DNA from: Oscheius dolichura
Taxonomy: Eukaryota > Nematoda > Chromadorea > Rhabditida > Rhabditidae
Direction of reading: 5' to 3'
Assembly (NCBI GenBank): GCA_932521035.1
Contig: OW051493.1
Span: 4,030,001-4,094,000 of the forward strand
DNA: 64,000 bases
Positions 47,107-58,889 of the stretch are shown one piece after another. Position 1 is the stretch's first letter; each line of letters starts with the position of its first letter. A program made the translations under genes and the position numbers. The notes under the pieces were generated by a model, which saw nothing but the letters and a program-made list of their open reading frames with translations, ran no database searches and was not told where the DNA came from.

Positions 47107-47822
47107 TAATCCTACCCTAATAATATAAAACTGTCTTTGGGCTGTCGTCTTCCCAGAAGGACTGGCGAAGACCCAAAACGTCTATGGACTCCGGTTCAGA
47201 GAGCAGGAGCAAATAAGTACCGTAGAGTTTATGAAATACGACGTCGCAGTGTCCGCTTGACTATTTGAACCCGTTATTTTGATCTGTGGCTTTCGGATTG
47301 CCGCCATTTCCACAACGGTCAAAATTCTGTCGAGACACGGTTTCGACCCGCTGCCAACCGCCTCGACGGTCCATTCTCGCTTCTGCCGTCTTCTCAACTG
47401 GCCGTCTTTCCGTCTTCTCCGAAAAGTCAGGTTGCTGCTTTCTTTTTCGCTGCAAAGTAGCCAAAAGTTGATAAAAACTGTTCTCTGACTGGGAGACAGC
47501 AGCGCTTTTTGTGATTGACTCGTTTTTTGGTCAAAAAGTCGGGTAGTAGGGACGGTCAATGGGACGAGTCACGTAGAGAATCCGCCTCTCGTGTCAGCCT
47601 CCCTCTATAACTCTAGAGAAGGTGTCCTGGCCCAGTCTTCCGGTCGGCCTGGGTCCCACGGTGCCACAGCGGTGTTTGGAGCCGTCTGGACCCCGCCACC
47701 ACAAGGGAGACTGAAAGTGCCCGAATCCTGACCGCGTATTTTGACTAAACTGCGCTGTATAAACATAATTTTTTCTTTTGAAATTTAAAAGATTTTGTCT
47801 CGGTTCTTCTACTTTCAGGTGC
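47106..47822. other. Intergenic stretch after the hydrolase gene
   Basis: No supported coding exon. A splice-like TTTCAG lies at about 47814-47820 before the first exon of the next, unresolved gene. Open frames on both strands here are short. Confidence 0.4.
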
Positions 47823-48663
47823 GGTATGTGAATGACGTCGGGCCTCCTCCTCTTCGGGCGAAATGGCGACAGGAGATAGACCCAGTTAGTTCAGGATTGG
47901 TTGAATACTCCGATTTTCAGCTTTCTGACAAGTTGTCGGTGTGATTTCGCCGACTTCAACAGACGTGGCAGACCTACAGTCCTGACGAGCTAAAAGGCAT
48001 GGGAAAGTGAAGAGAACCGACTGTGTCCAACCTTGGTGCCGCGCTCTTTCCACTTCTTCCAGCCAAATGTAAGTTGTCTTCCAATTTGAACAGGGGTTGG
48101 GCTGCTGCACTTCAGCCTATTTGGCTCCTCCTTACAATGGCCCGCAAGCGAGGGACGGAGCTGGGCAGATCCGTTTTGATCATTATCGAACCTGAGATCG
48201 CCCTATTTTCATCCAATCTATTGGAAAACGAAGTTCACATTTGCTTCAGGCAATCCGTGCCAATATATCTGTTATTTCTATTCTTTTGTTTTAGGAGAAG
48301 GAAGACGAGAAGATTGCTCTCCAAGAAGTCTCGTGGATATCGACACCCTTTGTGTTTTTGCATTGTTATTCCATGCTGTATCGTTTGCTCATACCAGAAA
48401 CGGACTTAAAAGCTCCGTTTCTGACCACTGTGTTCTGTTGATTTGTGATTTCGTGACTCGCCGTCCTCTTTGTTCCCTCCCCTTACCGTTCCCAGCCCTC
48501 TCCGTCCTTTATCCTCCCCATCCCCGCCTTTCCCGTTCCCATCCCGTTTTTAGAAGGTTTAGAAGCCTCTGCCCCGAATATCGCGATACTGCTCAACCTG
48601 TCTGGCCCAGACTGGGATCCTGAAATTTGCAGGAAAGGAGGTTTGAGCTTTTTTTTTGAATAA
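47823..48663 (+). CDS. Unresolved spliced gene, product not recognised
   Basis: Several open, splice-bounded segments line up. After TACTTTCAG (about 47819) comes RYVNDVGPPPLRAKWRQEID (about 47824-47883). TWQTYSPDELKGMGK (about 47962-48008) then joins in frame. A block at about 48100-48260 ends EVHICFRQS, followed by a 40-nt intron. Then come EKEDEKIALQEVSWIST and PFVFLHCYSMLYRLL (48297-48417), and a final exon with a Pro-rich stretch, APNIAILLNLSGPDWDPEIC and stop TAA at 48661-48663. AATAAA overlaps that stop. The 5' end and the join near 48010-48095 are unclear. I do not recognise the family. The continuity of frame and the poly(A) signal argue for a real gene. Confidence 0.4.
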
Positions 48664-48664
48664 A
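48659..48664 (+). promoter_or_regulatory. Poly(A) signal overlapping the stop of the unresolved gene
   Basis: TTTGAATAAAGCC: AATAAA spans the TAA at 48661-48663. Confidence 0.45.
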
Positions 48665-49328
48665 GCCTGGCACACGCGATGGGTGGGCCTTCGGCCTTGG
48701 TTACATCGGCCCCATGGCTTCGTCATTGGCTGATTCGACTTTGCAGCATTCTAAACTTATTCATTGTCAGGGGATTGCTCATCACCCAATACAAGGGTAG
48801 TGCAACTTTCAGTCCAGTATATTTAATTTTCTCAAATTCATTTTTATAACAGTCCAAAGACGCTGTGGATAGGTGTCTCCTCTCCTTCGGGGCAGTCGCT
48901 CTTCCTCTTCACCTTTACCTGCTCGATTCTGCTCCCCACCTGCTCTCTACCGTGGTTACCTTGACATTTGTTTTCTTTTACAACAAATGAGAAATTAGCA
49001 TAGCCCTTTCGCCTTCTGGCCGCACCCATCAGCTGGTGTATTAGACATAGTGGGGATAGTGCACCGTCTCAGACACGCTCGCCCTTTTCCACGACGAATT
49101 GGCGCCTTTCTCAGTGCGTGGCCATTCCCAAGAAAGGACTTCTTGATCCTGTCTTATAAAATGATCGTCTGTCGAAGAAAAGTCTCGGATTTCCTCCCGT
49201 TGGCCGGGTCAGCCCTGTGTACTTTTGACTTTCCTGTTTACCCCGTGCTATAAATTCTGCAGAGTATTATCAGCGCTATCCTCGCCCCGAGTACATAAAG
49301 AACAAAACAATCTGCCCAGCTGACGAGG
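48665..49328. other. Stretch upstream of the PAP2 gene
   Basis: Contains small frames on both strands (for example 48844-49029 minus and 49050-49253 plus) without known motifs. Part of 49260-49328 may be an additional 5' exon of the PAP2 gene in a second frame; see the PAP2 entry. Confidence 0.4.
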
Positions 49329-50831
49329 ATGAAGAACTACGGCTCCGTGACCCTGCCCCCTCCCCGGAAGACATCCTCCATCCTTTCCGTGAGTCTTGCG
49401 CCCTTTGGACCTGTTTGCCCTTTTTTTGTTCTGACCGAACCAGACCGGCCGAATCATTTTTTAACGGAGCTCTTTGTGCTGTCTGCCCTTATCAGTTTTC
49501 CCTCTTGCTCTCCAGTTTCTCCTCGGGGAAAGTATGCCGGCCTTTTTAGAGAGTGCTGTAAGTATCCCACCCATCCAGCTATGCCAAATTATCGAAAAGT
49601 TTAGATTATCCAGCCGAGTGACGAGCCCAACCATCAACTGATCAGTCTTCCGGCTCTCATCTTCAATGCTGCGCTTCTCTACGGGATTGGTATGTTTTAA
49701 TTAGAATAGAAAGCACAGTAGAATATTAGGAATAGCAGCAGAGCTCGTGCCAAGGCTGGTGGGAAGCGTCAAAAGAGGTTTCTTCTGTGACGATGAGACG
49801 ATCATGTATCCCTACAGGGCGGACACTTTCACGCCCACATTCCTCTTCACATATTGCATTTTATTAGTTATCGTTGTGGTAAGCGGCCTTTTCTACTATA
49901 GGAGACTCATTTATAGATACTTCTAGTTGAATTGTACAGGATACGGAAGGACTCACCAGGCGACGAAAACCCTCGCTATCGGTTAAAAAACAGCTATGTC
50001 AACCTCTACTTTGTTCGGACCTTCACCTACTTTGCCTTTTCCCAAATTGGATTCGTTGCCTGTCTTGTTGTCACGAATACGACCAAGTCTGTAGCAGGTA
50101 GACTGAGGCCGCACTTTTTAGATGTCTGCCAGCCGATCGGCACGAACTGCACAGGAAATCCGTAAGTAGGAAGGTAAAAATAATGTATAGATAATTCAGG
50201 ATGCAATTTGTGGAGAATTATACCTGTTTGGGTGATCCGGAAAAGGTTGAAGAAGCGAGGAAGTCATTTTTCAGTGGACACTCCACATTTTCCATGTTTG
50301 CTACGGTCTGGTGCATTGTTAGTTTTTCCAGCGTCCACAAAAGTTCAGTTATAGCTTTACATTCAAGCTAGAGTTGGAAGACTGGGAGGAAATAAAGTTA
50401 TAATTCCTATGGTACAGACATTACTAATGGCTATGGGTACGTTTGTCAGTAATCTCCCATAAAAAAATGATTCAGGTCTAGCTATTTGTTATTCACGAGT
50501 CAGTGACTATAAACACCATTGGAGCGATGTAATTGTTGGTATATTTGCTGGCTCATCATTGGCGACATATACCGTATTTTAATTTAGAGAAAAACTTATA
50601 AGATCTTTAGTGCGTTTGCTGGGCTGGAATATTTAGAGACCTTGTTAAAAATAATCCGATTTTGCCGACAAACAGCCCGTTTATGTTAATGGATGGAGAA
50701 AGAAGGGATTCAGCATCGTCACCAATAGAGCACAGTAAGCGAAAGATAAATTTGTGCCTACCTTCTCATTAGTTAATTCGCCCGAACTGGAAAACGTTTT
50801 GACAGAATCGAGAAGCACACCACTGAAGTGA
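49329..50831 (+). CDS. plpp: PAP2-family lipid phosphate phosphatase (PLPP-like)
   Basis: Ten exons join in frame: 49329..49388, 49516..49557, 49614..49689, 49730..49878, 49917..50161, 50200..50317, 50355..50436, 50476..50573, 50611..50734, 50773..50831; 350 residues. It is a six-helix enzyme that dephosphorylates phosphatidate, LPA and related lipids. The three PAP2 signature blocks are intact: KSVAGRLRPHFLDVCQP, SFFSGHSTFS and SRVSDYKHHWSDVIVG. CDDETIMYPYRADT is typical of the loop after TM1. NCTGNP and ENYTC are extracellular sequons. The 5' end is ambiguous. A second reading frame across 49262-49388 (EYYQRYPRPEYIKNKT, ADEDEELRLRDPAPSPED) can reach the same downstream frame by using the acceptor at about 49496. 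That version would give a longer N-terminus. An AATAAA lies 28 bp after the stop. Confidence 0.88.
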
Positions 50832-51146
50832 TTACTCAATTTGCTTTACATTTACTGCAATAAACATTATTCTCATGCTGGAGAAAAAATCAAATCCATA
50901 TTCGAGATCGTTTACTGAATCAAAAATGGTTTATAACATAAAAACTTAACAAGTACACCGAAGACGAAGAATACATTATAGTGCAGCATGGTGATTTGAG
51001 AAGAATGCTGTAAAATAAAACTAAATAATGCTTTTCTTAAAAAAAAGACAAACTGAAGGTTACAGTTAGCACTTGCCAAGAAGTGAATATTTTCCACTTT
51101 TGAAAAAAAAAGAATCTACGAAAGTTATAAATTAAAACAAACATAC
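50832..51146. other. Short intergenic region between converging PAP2 and Sm D1 genes
   Basis: AT-rich; holds the PAP2 AATAAA at 50859-50864 and the Sm D1 3' untranslated region. No coding signal. Confidence 0.5.
50859..50864 (+). promoter_or_regulatory. Poly(A) signal of the PAP2 gene
   Basis: AATAAA 28 bp after the TGA at 50829-50831. Confidence 0.6.
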
Positions 51147-51587
51147 TTAACGAGGAGGGCCTCCGCGGCCTCTGGGTGCTCCACGTCCACGTCCTCCTCG
51201 GCTACGACCGCGAGGTCCTCCACGTCCTCTTCCACGGCCAGGACGAGCGGCGCGAGCCTTCTTCTTTTCATCATCAACCAGTAAAGTATCAAGAGGCAGG
51301 GCATCAGGTAAAATTACATAACGAATGTTGTTTCCTGTAAAACAAAATGATTTGCATTTAGTTCAAACGATATGCATTGGCTATAAAAATATGAAACACA
51401 TACCACGAATGCTTAGAGAATCGAGGTTGATAGGTTCCTTATTTTTCAGACTCATTTTGACGGATCGAAGATGCATGTTCATAGCGACATCAACTCCCAT
51501 CACAGCTCCGTGGACCAATGTGCCGTTTTTCAATTCAACGACGACAGTCTCGTGAGACAGTTTCATAAGAAAACGAACAAGTTTCAT
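51147..51587 (-). CDS. snr-3: Small nuclear ribonucleoprotein Sm D1
   Basis: Two exons join in frame: complement(51147..51334, 51404..51587), 123 residues, the usual length of Sm D1. It is a core Sm-ring subunit of U1, U2, U4 and U5 snRNPs. Sm1 is clear ([40 protein letters not shown]) and so is Sm2 ([20 protein letters not shown]). The C-terminal tail is a series of GR/RG repeats ([16 protein letters not shown]), the target of arginine methylation and SMN binding. The single intron is 69 nt. The gene is AT-rich and shares a 771-bp divergent upstream region with the SR-protein gene. The symbol is that of the C. elegans ortholog. Confidence 0.95.
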
Positions 51588-52358
51588 ATTTGCCTGAAAA
51601 ATTACTTATGCATTGGACGAAGTCGCTAAATTCAGAAAGAAAAAAGTAGAGCTATAGGTTGATTTAGGAGATTGAACGAATACTGTTTCTTGAACCACCA
51701 CACACTATTTTCTATGCATTTTCCAACACAATTATACAAAAAGAACAAAAGAAGAAACGTCAATTTTGGCAGAAAAAAATCATAAAATGACGAATAAGGA
51801 TTTCGAATAAAGCGAGGAGGCGTTCAAATTTTATTTGGTTCCCGCCACGAAATTTACAGTCAAATTTTTGAATCTCTTGAGCCCGCGTTTGAAAACTTCC
51901 ATTCTTTTGTTCTTGTACACAAAGGTTTTATATTTTCTATAGTATTCATTCATCTACAAACGATCACAACATACGGTTCAAGAGTTTGAGAACCGTTTCG
52001 AAATTAGAGAAAGTTACGAAAGGGAATAATTAGCCCTTTTTCCCCTGATTTTATTACAAGTATTGCAGGCTCTCGCTCCAAGCGTGTCGGTTACGTTTAT
52101 ATTGTTGCTTAGAAACGAAGCCGAACTAATGCTGCATCTCCTCTCCCCTGATTTTGTTTGCGCGTATAAGCTCAGATTTATTGCGAAACGTGGCAAGCAA
52201 CATGTGACTGTTTATTTCGAAAAATAAGCCGTGTGTTTTCTTGCCTTCTTTTTTGATTGCAGTAATGCATGTAATCCACATTTCTCGTCCTTTTTTTCTT
52301 TATGAAATGTGTCCAAGTGTAAATTGTGTTTTTTCAGGAACACAGGTTACTGACCAGG
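51588..52358. other. Shared promoter region of two splicing genes (Sm D1 and SR protein)
   Basis: 771 bp between divergent starts of Sm D1 and the SR factor. A TTTTTTCAG acceptor at about 52329-52337 lies 22 bp before the SR-protein ATG, fitting SL trans-splicing or a 5' UTR intron. No coding frame supported. Confidence 0.5.
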
Positions 52359-53446
52359 ATGGCGCGTGTGTATTTGGGGAGGATTCCCTATTCAGCACGT
52401 GAAAGAGACGTAGAAAGGTACTTATATATATTTTAACCAACGCTTATATATTTTGATTTTAGGTTCTTCAGTGGTTATGGCAAAATCCGAGACATCTCTA
52501 TGAAATACGGTTTTGCTTTTGTTGAGTTTGAAGATGAGCGAGATGCGGAAGATGCAGTTCATGACCTAAATGGCAAATCGATGAACGGAGACTCGTGAGT
52601 TTTTTAAGCCATTTATATCTTTTTTCTACCAACAATTTTTTATGGACTTATATGATAATGACCTGCTTATTTAGAAATCTTCGTTGCATTGTTGAGATTG
52701 CCCGTGGCCGTCCTCGTGGAAGCGACGAATATCGTTATCGTGGGCGTGGTGGAGGTGATCGTCGACGCAGTAGATCCAGATCTCGAGATCGCAAACGCAG
52801 GTTTTTAGAGTAGCACTTTATGCTTAAAATTTTACTTTTTAGCTCACGTTCTCGCGATCGTCGTCGCTCACCGAGACGTAGCCGTTCTCCAAAGCGGAAA
52901 AGTCGCCGTGACAGAAGTGAAAGTAGATCTAAATCGCGTGACAGGTGACTTTTGCTATAATACGATTTACAAAAATATCTTTAGGTCTGAAGACAGATCT
53001 CGTAGCCCAGTACCTAAAAAGGCACGCAAAAGCCATAGTGTCAGCCGTTCACCGAAGAAATCTAATCGTGATACTAGTCGCTCAAAGAGCAGAAGTGAAT
53101 CTCCAAGAAAAAGCAAGAGAAACGCCAGTAGAAGTGCCAGTCGCTCACCAAAAAGAAATAGAACCAAATCGCGCAGCCCCACTCCAAAAGACGAGAAGGA
53201 TAGAAGCGCTTCTGTCGAAAAAGATCGTAAATCAAGAAGCAGAAGCCGTGGTTCAAAGGTAGGAATTTATATATTTTTTGCATTTTTGTGTTATAGAATG
53301 GAAAGAGATCCCGCAGTGGAAGCGCTGCTCATCGTTCCGAAAGCCGCGATCGTTCTGAATCGCGATCTGCCAGCGGAAGCCCCAAGAAAAATGGTCATGG
53401 AAAGCATTATTCAAAGAGTCGCAGTCATTCACCAGCTGACGACTAA
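52359..53446 (+). CDS. SR-family splicing factor (single RRM plus RS domain)
   Basis: Six exons join in frame: 52359..52417, 52463..52594, 52675..52800, 52843..52944, 52985..53258, 53297..53446; 280 residues. It is a nuclear regulator of constitutive and alternative splicing. An N-terminal RRM has RNP2-like VYLGRIPYS and RNP1 KYGFAFVEFEDERDAEDAV, most like the first RRM of SRSF4/5/6. A Gly/Arg hinge (YRGRGGGDRRR) follows, and then more than 150 residues rich in RS, SR, SP and KS dipeptides. No second RRM (SWQDLKD-type) is visible, unlike SRSF4-6. The frame continues through every intron (38-80 nt). AT-rich codon use. Confidence 0.93.
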
Positions 53447-55817
53447 CCGCATTGAGGTTTGGCTTTTTTAATTCTGTTATTTTGTTACTTTATATTATCC
53501 AAAATATTCGGACCGTTAGCTAGTTCTGGATCTCCATTGTTCCTATCGTTGTGATTACTATATTTTGATAAATCTTGTTGGTCTAATATTTTCAATTTAA
53601 AGAACGGCCCAGAGCAACCACTACGATCCGTACAGTTCCCCTCCGGTGCCGCACTAGCTCAATCCCTTTCCACCGGTTCAATACTATACGTCGCGGTCCA
53701 TCTACCCTTTGCACAAGTTGATTGGCAACCATTTGCCGAGGTAGTGGGCATTGCCCAAAATTCTTTTTCCTAGGCAGCTGAGCAGATTCCCGACGAAACA
53801 ACGCCTTGTTCAGTGTCAAGTTCTCTCGAGCCGTGACGTGAGTTCGTCGAATGAGAGGACTCGGAGCCTTTTTGTGGCCATTCCCCATGGCAACAGCGGG
53901 GTGCGTGATAACAATCAATGCGGTTTCGCGACGCGCTGTTAAGGTAAGCTAAGGGTTTCTAAAAATTTATAGAATTGAATGGCACATGGATAGGAGGATG
54001 AAATTCGAATAGTGTCGTAACGACACTGTCGTTTATACTTCACGATGATTTCGCCCAGTGACAATGAAAATTAACAAGGAATTTTGTGAAGGTAGAAAAT
54101 AATAGCGGAAATATATCGGTTGTAAGTTGGTGCCCCTAGAGTTGAATTTATCCTGCAACTTTGTATGCTGAAATTCGGATATGCTCGGGATTTTCATCGG
54201 CGGATCTCAAGCAACAACGTCAATGTGTATATAATTTTGTAACAGCAACCTCGGAAAGGAGGCAGTACGCACCCAGTGAACCCCTTCGAATTGGAATACT
54301 CTTTGAATGAAAGTTACTGTATTTTCAGGAGCAGTTGAAGTTCCAGTGTAATTCAACTGCTAGAGCCTACAGTAAGGAAGGCTACATCATCCGCCCCCTC
54401 TTATTTTGTTTGTTGTAAACGCGCCCTCAAGCCATTTATCTGCTCCTCCCCGTGTTGAAAACATCTCTAATATCATGTCAAATCTCTTCTGCATATCTTT
54501 TCCCCCTCCCTTCCCGCCTCCTCCCTCATTCTGGGCGGGGCTTGGCCCGCGTCCAAGAGGTGCCGGGCAGTGCTTCGCGCCAGCTGGCATTCGTCCAACC
54601 AACATCTCGCCTTTCGTGCCGGCCTGTCGCTCGGAGAGGACGCGGGCGAGCGAGCGGTAGAGGCAGTCGAGGCACCAGGCGCGCTCTGGTGCCTGCTCCT
54701 CCGCCACGGCGCGCCCCATGGTCATTTCTCTCAAAACTCAAGGCTGAAACATTGCCCGGTTCTTGGTCACCCTACTTTCGTATTATTCACTCGCTTCTGT
54801 CTTGCAGTTGTTTTTGTTTTCGCTGACTAGCGACGCCCTTTTCAAACAAAACTCAGAACATCATCTCCCCCTTTCTTTATCCTTCCTCCGCTCTGATTTG
54901 TTACACAATCCACGTCGGCTCTATCGCGCCGGAATGACCATCATATCCCCTCCTGCAGAGGGCCCTACTCATTTTGCACACCAAAACATTCTCACCTACC
55001 TTAATCCCCCTTGTGGAAACCATCTCAAACTATACCCATTCCAAAATATCAATTATTCCTTTTATTAGATAATCCGAATCGATTTGTCTCTTCTCGAAAC
55101 AACACGGCTGACCACTGTCGACTCCTCACGCAACTGCTGCTTGTTTTTCCCCGTTGCCTCAGGCGCCGCCGAAAGCCCGCAATGGTCAGCCGCATTTGTT
55201 TTCGGCCTGCAGTTTCTGAATTTTAGATCTCCGCCCATTTCGAATTTACTTTTGATAAACACCAACTGGTTGCGGATACTCACGGTCACCGAAGAACATT
55301 CGAGGCGCTGGTGGCGAGAGAGTACAACTGGGGGAGAGGGCGCCACACGGGCAGAGTGTGTTTCCTCTGTCCGATCATTTTCTCTTTCTTTTCTATCCTC
55401 TTTTTTCTCTTTTGTGTTGGATGCGAGAAAACTGCCGAAGATGTTGACCTAGACTATGTTTGAGAGCGCGCAATGAGGCGCTTACTCGGGTGTCGGCGAA
55501 TTGACCGGCCGCTGCCTTACCATTTTGATAAACCCCGTTTGTACACGAGAGACACTCCCACAGGAATTATCGGCCATTAACCTGGCCGTTTCTCACCGGC
55601 TCTTATTAGCTATAAACTTGTCGTCGGGTCGTCGTCCTCCTATTTATTATTCCGGGCGCGCGATTCAAACACCACCATCTCGTCCACCTCAGTAATTAGC
55701 AGCCCTTGAGTTATCCTTACACCTGTCTCTCCTATCGATTACTCTTCCAACTTTCCTTCTCTTTCTCTTCCCCCCGAGACCATTAAAACAAGGCCGCATT
55801 TCAGAGAAACAGCCATC
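53447..55817. other. 2.4-kb intergenic region, no supported gene
   Basis: A minus-strand frame at 53592-53918 encodes a very basic stretch (NGHKKAPSPLIRRTHVTARE) but has no family match or splicing context. Composition moves from AT-rich to CT-rich towards 55700. Probably the promoter of the prothymosin-like gene. Confidence 0.4.
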
Positions 55818-56725
55818 ATGTCAGCTGAAGACGCCGCCAAGGAAGTCGAGGAGCAGGTCGCCAACGACGACGCCGCCGAGGAGAGCCGCGACAGCATCAA
55901 CTCCGAGAACGAGTAAGTCGACCGGCCGACAGACGGACAGGCTAAAGGGCGCGAAAGACAGATGGCGCGGCCTTTGTTTGCTCATCTGTCGAGTCCGCAC
56001 CAAAGGGGGTATCATTGCGGAGGGCCGAGCTGTGTGTCCATCTGACCTCTAACTTCACCGAGGGACGGGCCCCTCCTCCCGCAGAGACAAGTTACTCGTC
56101 CTCGTCCTCCTTTTTTGCCACCTCCGCTCGCTCCTTCCAATTTTTGGTTTACTCGAGGTCGTCGGCCGGCCTGGCCTACTTCTTCCAGCACAAAAAATAT
56201 TATGGGAGAAATAATCAGTTGTTTACGAGGCAAAGCAGCCAGCCAGTCAGCCCCTTATCTCGGTGTATCTGCCCGGAGTCGCAACATTGGCAGGGGAACC
56301 ACAAACAACTCCAATTTCAGCGGATCGGAGAACCCCGAAGGCGGTGATTCGGAAGCCGTCGATGACGAGGAAGAGGTAGGAGACGAAGAGGCAGAGGGCG
56401 ACGAGGACGACGCTGAGGCCGAGAACGGAGAGACCGTCAAGAACGGACACGACAAGAACGGCAACCGCAAGCGCGTCTCGGATGTGCACGAGGCCGACGG
56501 TGACGAGGCCCCGGCCGTGAAGAAGTTGAAGGCTGACGAGGAGGTGGGTGACAAAATCAGTTATCCGCGGCCTTTGTCGTGGTCTATCGATCCCGAGATT
56601 CGCCACGGCTCGGAGGCCGCAATTAGCGACAGCTGCGATTTATAATTGGTGGCAGTGCGTCTCGAAACGAATAAGATTTTTAGGACGAGGAGGCCGACTC
56701 GGCCGAGGCCGTGGCTGCCGAGTGA
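55818..56725 (+). CDS. Prothymosin-alpha-like acidic nuclear protein
   Basis: Three exons join in frame: 55818..55912, 56321..56543, 56684..56725; 119 residues. The protein begins MSAEDAAKEVEEQ, has no hydrophobic segment and is more than one third Glu/Asp, with tracts EEEVGDEEAEGDEDDAEAE. Near the C-terminus a basic signal VKKLKADEEDEEAD resembles the TKKQKTDE nuclear signal of prothymosin alpha; a second basic patch is NRKRVSDVHE. Prothymosins bind histone H1 and act as chromatin chaperones. Homology is inferred from composition and NLS position, which can arise independently. Introns are 408 and 140 nt, unusually long for this window. Confidence 0.7.
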
Positions 56726-57190
56726 TCTTCGCCGGCCGCCTGCTCACCCCATCCACGTTTACGACCAAAAGATCTTGGGTCTGGGTTTCGGCCCTGGCCC
56801 TGTCCCTGCGGGATATCCACCCCCTCCTCCCCTTTCTGTATCTTTGTGAACAGTAGAGTTCCGTGTTTTTTATATAATCGTTTCTAGTATTTATGAGGGT
56901 CTTCCGTGCCCCGAATGTTGGTAATTTTAAGTATCTTGTTATTTTTTTTGTATCCATCCGCCACTGCTCAGGAATCTTTGCTTTGTGAGGAAGAGACTCG
57001 TCTGAGTGCGTCGGTGTCGGTGATTCGAGTGTGTGTGGACTTTTTCGATGATACAAATAAAATATTGTCCCCGTTTTCACCTTTGCCTAATGAGGCACAA
57101 GGTGCACTTTATTCTGAGATCAGAGGGTATTACGGTAGTGCGGCGGGAGAAGCAGGTGCACCTCGGGGAAAGGGCACGCGATCTGTGGGA
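56726..57190. other. Intergenic stretch between converging prothymosin-like and receptor genes
   Basis: 465 bp with no supported coding exon; holds both 3' untranslated regions. A short plus frame (about 56906) starts with a hydrophobic leader, but it runs antisense into the receptor gene and is not called. Confidence 0.4.
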
Positions 57191-58640
57191 CTATTCCTCC
57201 TTGCTGAACTGGACGAGGATCAACAGATTGGTCAGGATGGTGGAGAACAACTGGAATTGGTAGAGTTAGGGGAGGATGTCTCTCTACGGCCAGGAGGATC
57301 TCCTTCTTGAGGTAGAAGTAGTTACAGGCGGAGAGGGTCAGTTTGGTCGACTGGATCTGGTAGAGGAGTAGATGCGTATGGGTCTGAAACTAGACTCTTC
57401 TCGAGGGGAGATTACCCACGATGAGCAGCTCATTCTGGTGTGAAAACGACTGATTATAGAGGAGCTTCACCGAGGCGGCCACGAGTCTTTCTCCCTGGAA
57501 TTAGACGTCTTTTTATAGAAAAACGGGCAGTCTGTCCCTCCTCATGTATGGAAAACGCCGAGAAACTCAGAAACAACAGGGCGCCGATGTTGGTGACCGT
57601 CCAGAGGGCAAGGGACAGCTTGATTACAAGGGAAGCCTGAAAAGGATTGGAACAGAAGAGAGAAGGGACATATATTGTGGTCGGTTAGGAGAAGATAAAC
57701 CATGAAACACATGGCGGGGACGGAGACGGCGTAGACATAGAGCAGGGGGAAGCAGTACTTCTCCTGGAGGGTGTCCCTCACCGACAACACCTCCTGGTGG
57801 AGGAACTGGATCTTTCTGATTCTATTGAGGGGATCAGATGCTGTCCCCTTCCTGAAAGAGTTACTTGTCTTGTTTTTGTCTCTGACTTACTCAGTGTCAT
57901 CTTTGATGGCCTCCTGAAGTCTGATAATTTTCTCTTTGACCATAGTCGCGGTCACAACAAAGCCGGCAGTCAACAGGTTCATGGTATTTTGACCGATAAA
58001 ATACTGAAATTCATTTGTGTTGTCAGTAGCCGTAGACCCTACCATATAGAATTCGAAAATTCTCAAAGGAATACGGTCACCAAAGAGTGGAGGAGTTCGT
58101 GGCACACCGGCAATGGGAAATTCATAGACTAAAAATGGAAATAAAATAGTCTGTTGAAGCAATACCGAGCAGTCCAGACACCCCGGCGGCCAAAGAGTAA
58201 AAAATAGAGAAACACATCAAAGCAAAGCATTTTCGATATGAATTCTTGTCATTTTTCAGGTGTTGGACAATTTTCTAAAATATATTTTCGTTTGGAAATG
58301 AATGGAGCAACCTCGCAAAAGTCGGAGTCTCCTGTTTGGACGAAATGAAGAAGGACGGCGGAGATACCGCCACTGGAATGGGATAGAGATGAGAATAAAA
58401 GGAGACTACCTGAGGAAGAAGAGGAAATTTAAGAAGACTAGCTGCTCTCCCGGTTCAAAGAGGATCTGCCTCCATCCGAGTGGCTCCGCCCGGGTACTGC
58501 CCAGAGAGACGAGGCGCCTGTAGGCAGCAAAGAACTGAAAAAACTTCTCTTTACCCGCCCGTAGAAGTAGTCCCACCAAGGAGAGCACAACAAGAAGTTT
58601 GTAGCCTCGCTGGAAAATACACCAGTTATTCTTCTTGTCA
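57191..58640 (-). CDS. Gustatory-receptor-like 7TM protein
   Basis: A minus-strand gene; exact 5' exon not found. Visible from the N-terminus: RGYKLLVVLSLVGLLLRA; FFAAYRRLVSLGSTRA; KCFALMCFSIFYSLAAGVSG; FIGQNTMNLLTAGFVVTATM. The central intracellular part is NRIRKIQFLHQEVLSVRDTL, then YCFPLLYVYAVSVPAMCFM, a further helix SLVIKLSLALWTVTNIGALL, and YQIQSTKLTLSACNYFYLKK. It ends LFSTILTNLLILVQFSKEE. The LHxxV...L spacing before the last helices and the TxxxLVQF C-terminus match the insect gustatory receptor (7tm_7) superfamily, which nematodes carry as gur/lite genes. These form ligand- or light-gated receptors with inverted topology. One splice join near 57510-57560 is unresolved. Stop TAG at 57191-57193. 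Confidence 0.65.
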
Positions 58641-58889
58641 CGGCTAAATTGGCTATCTATTTATCAGTAAATCAAGGGAAGAACTTCTCGTGTAGTCCCA
58701 AGAAAAGGGCCAATCGAACGGTGGGATAGTCGGAAAGGCGTTGGGGAGGCATCCGGGAACCGAATTAACTGACGTGTGTTTGCACGGCTGAATTGATGAG
58801 GAGCTCACAATTACGGATAAAAGTTTATTCACAACTAAGGAGGGACACGTGTCGGGTGAGATGAGGCGCTTTCTGGAGGGGGCGGCGGG

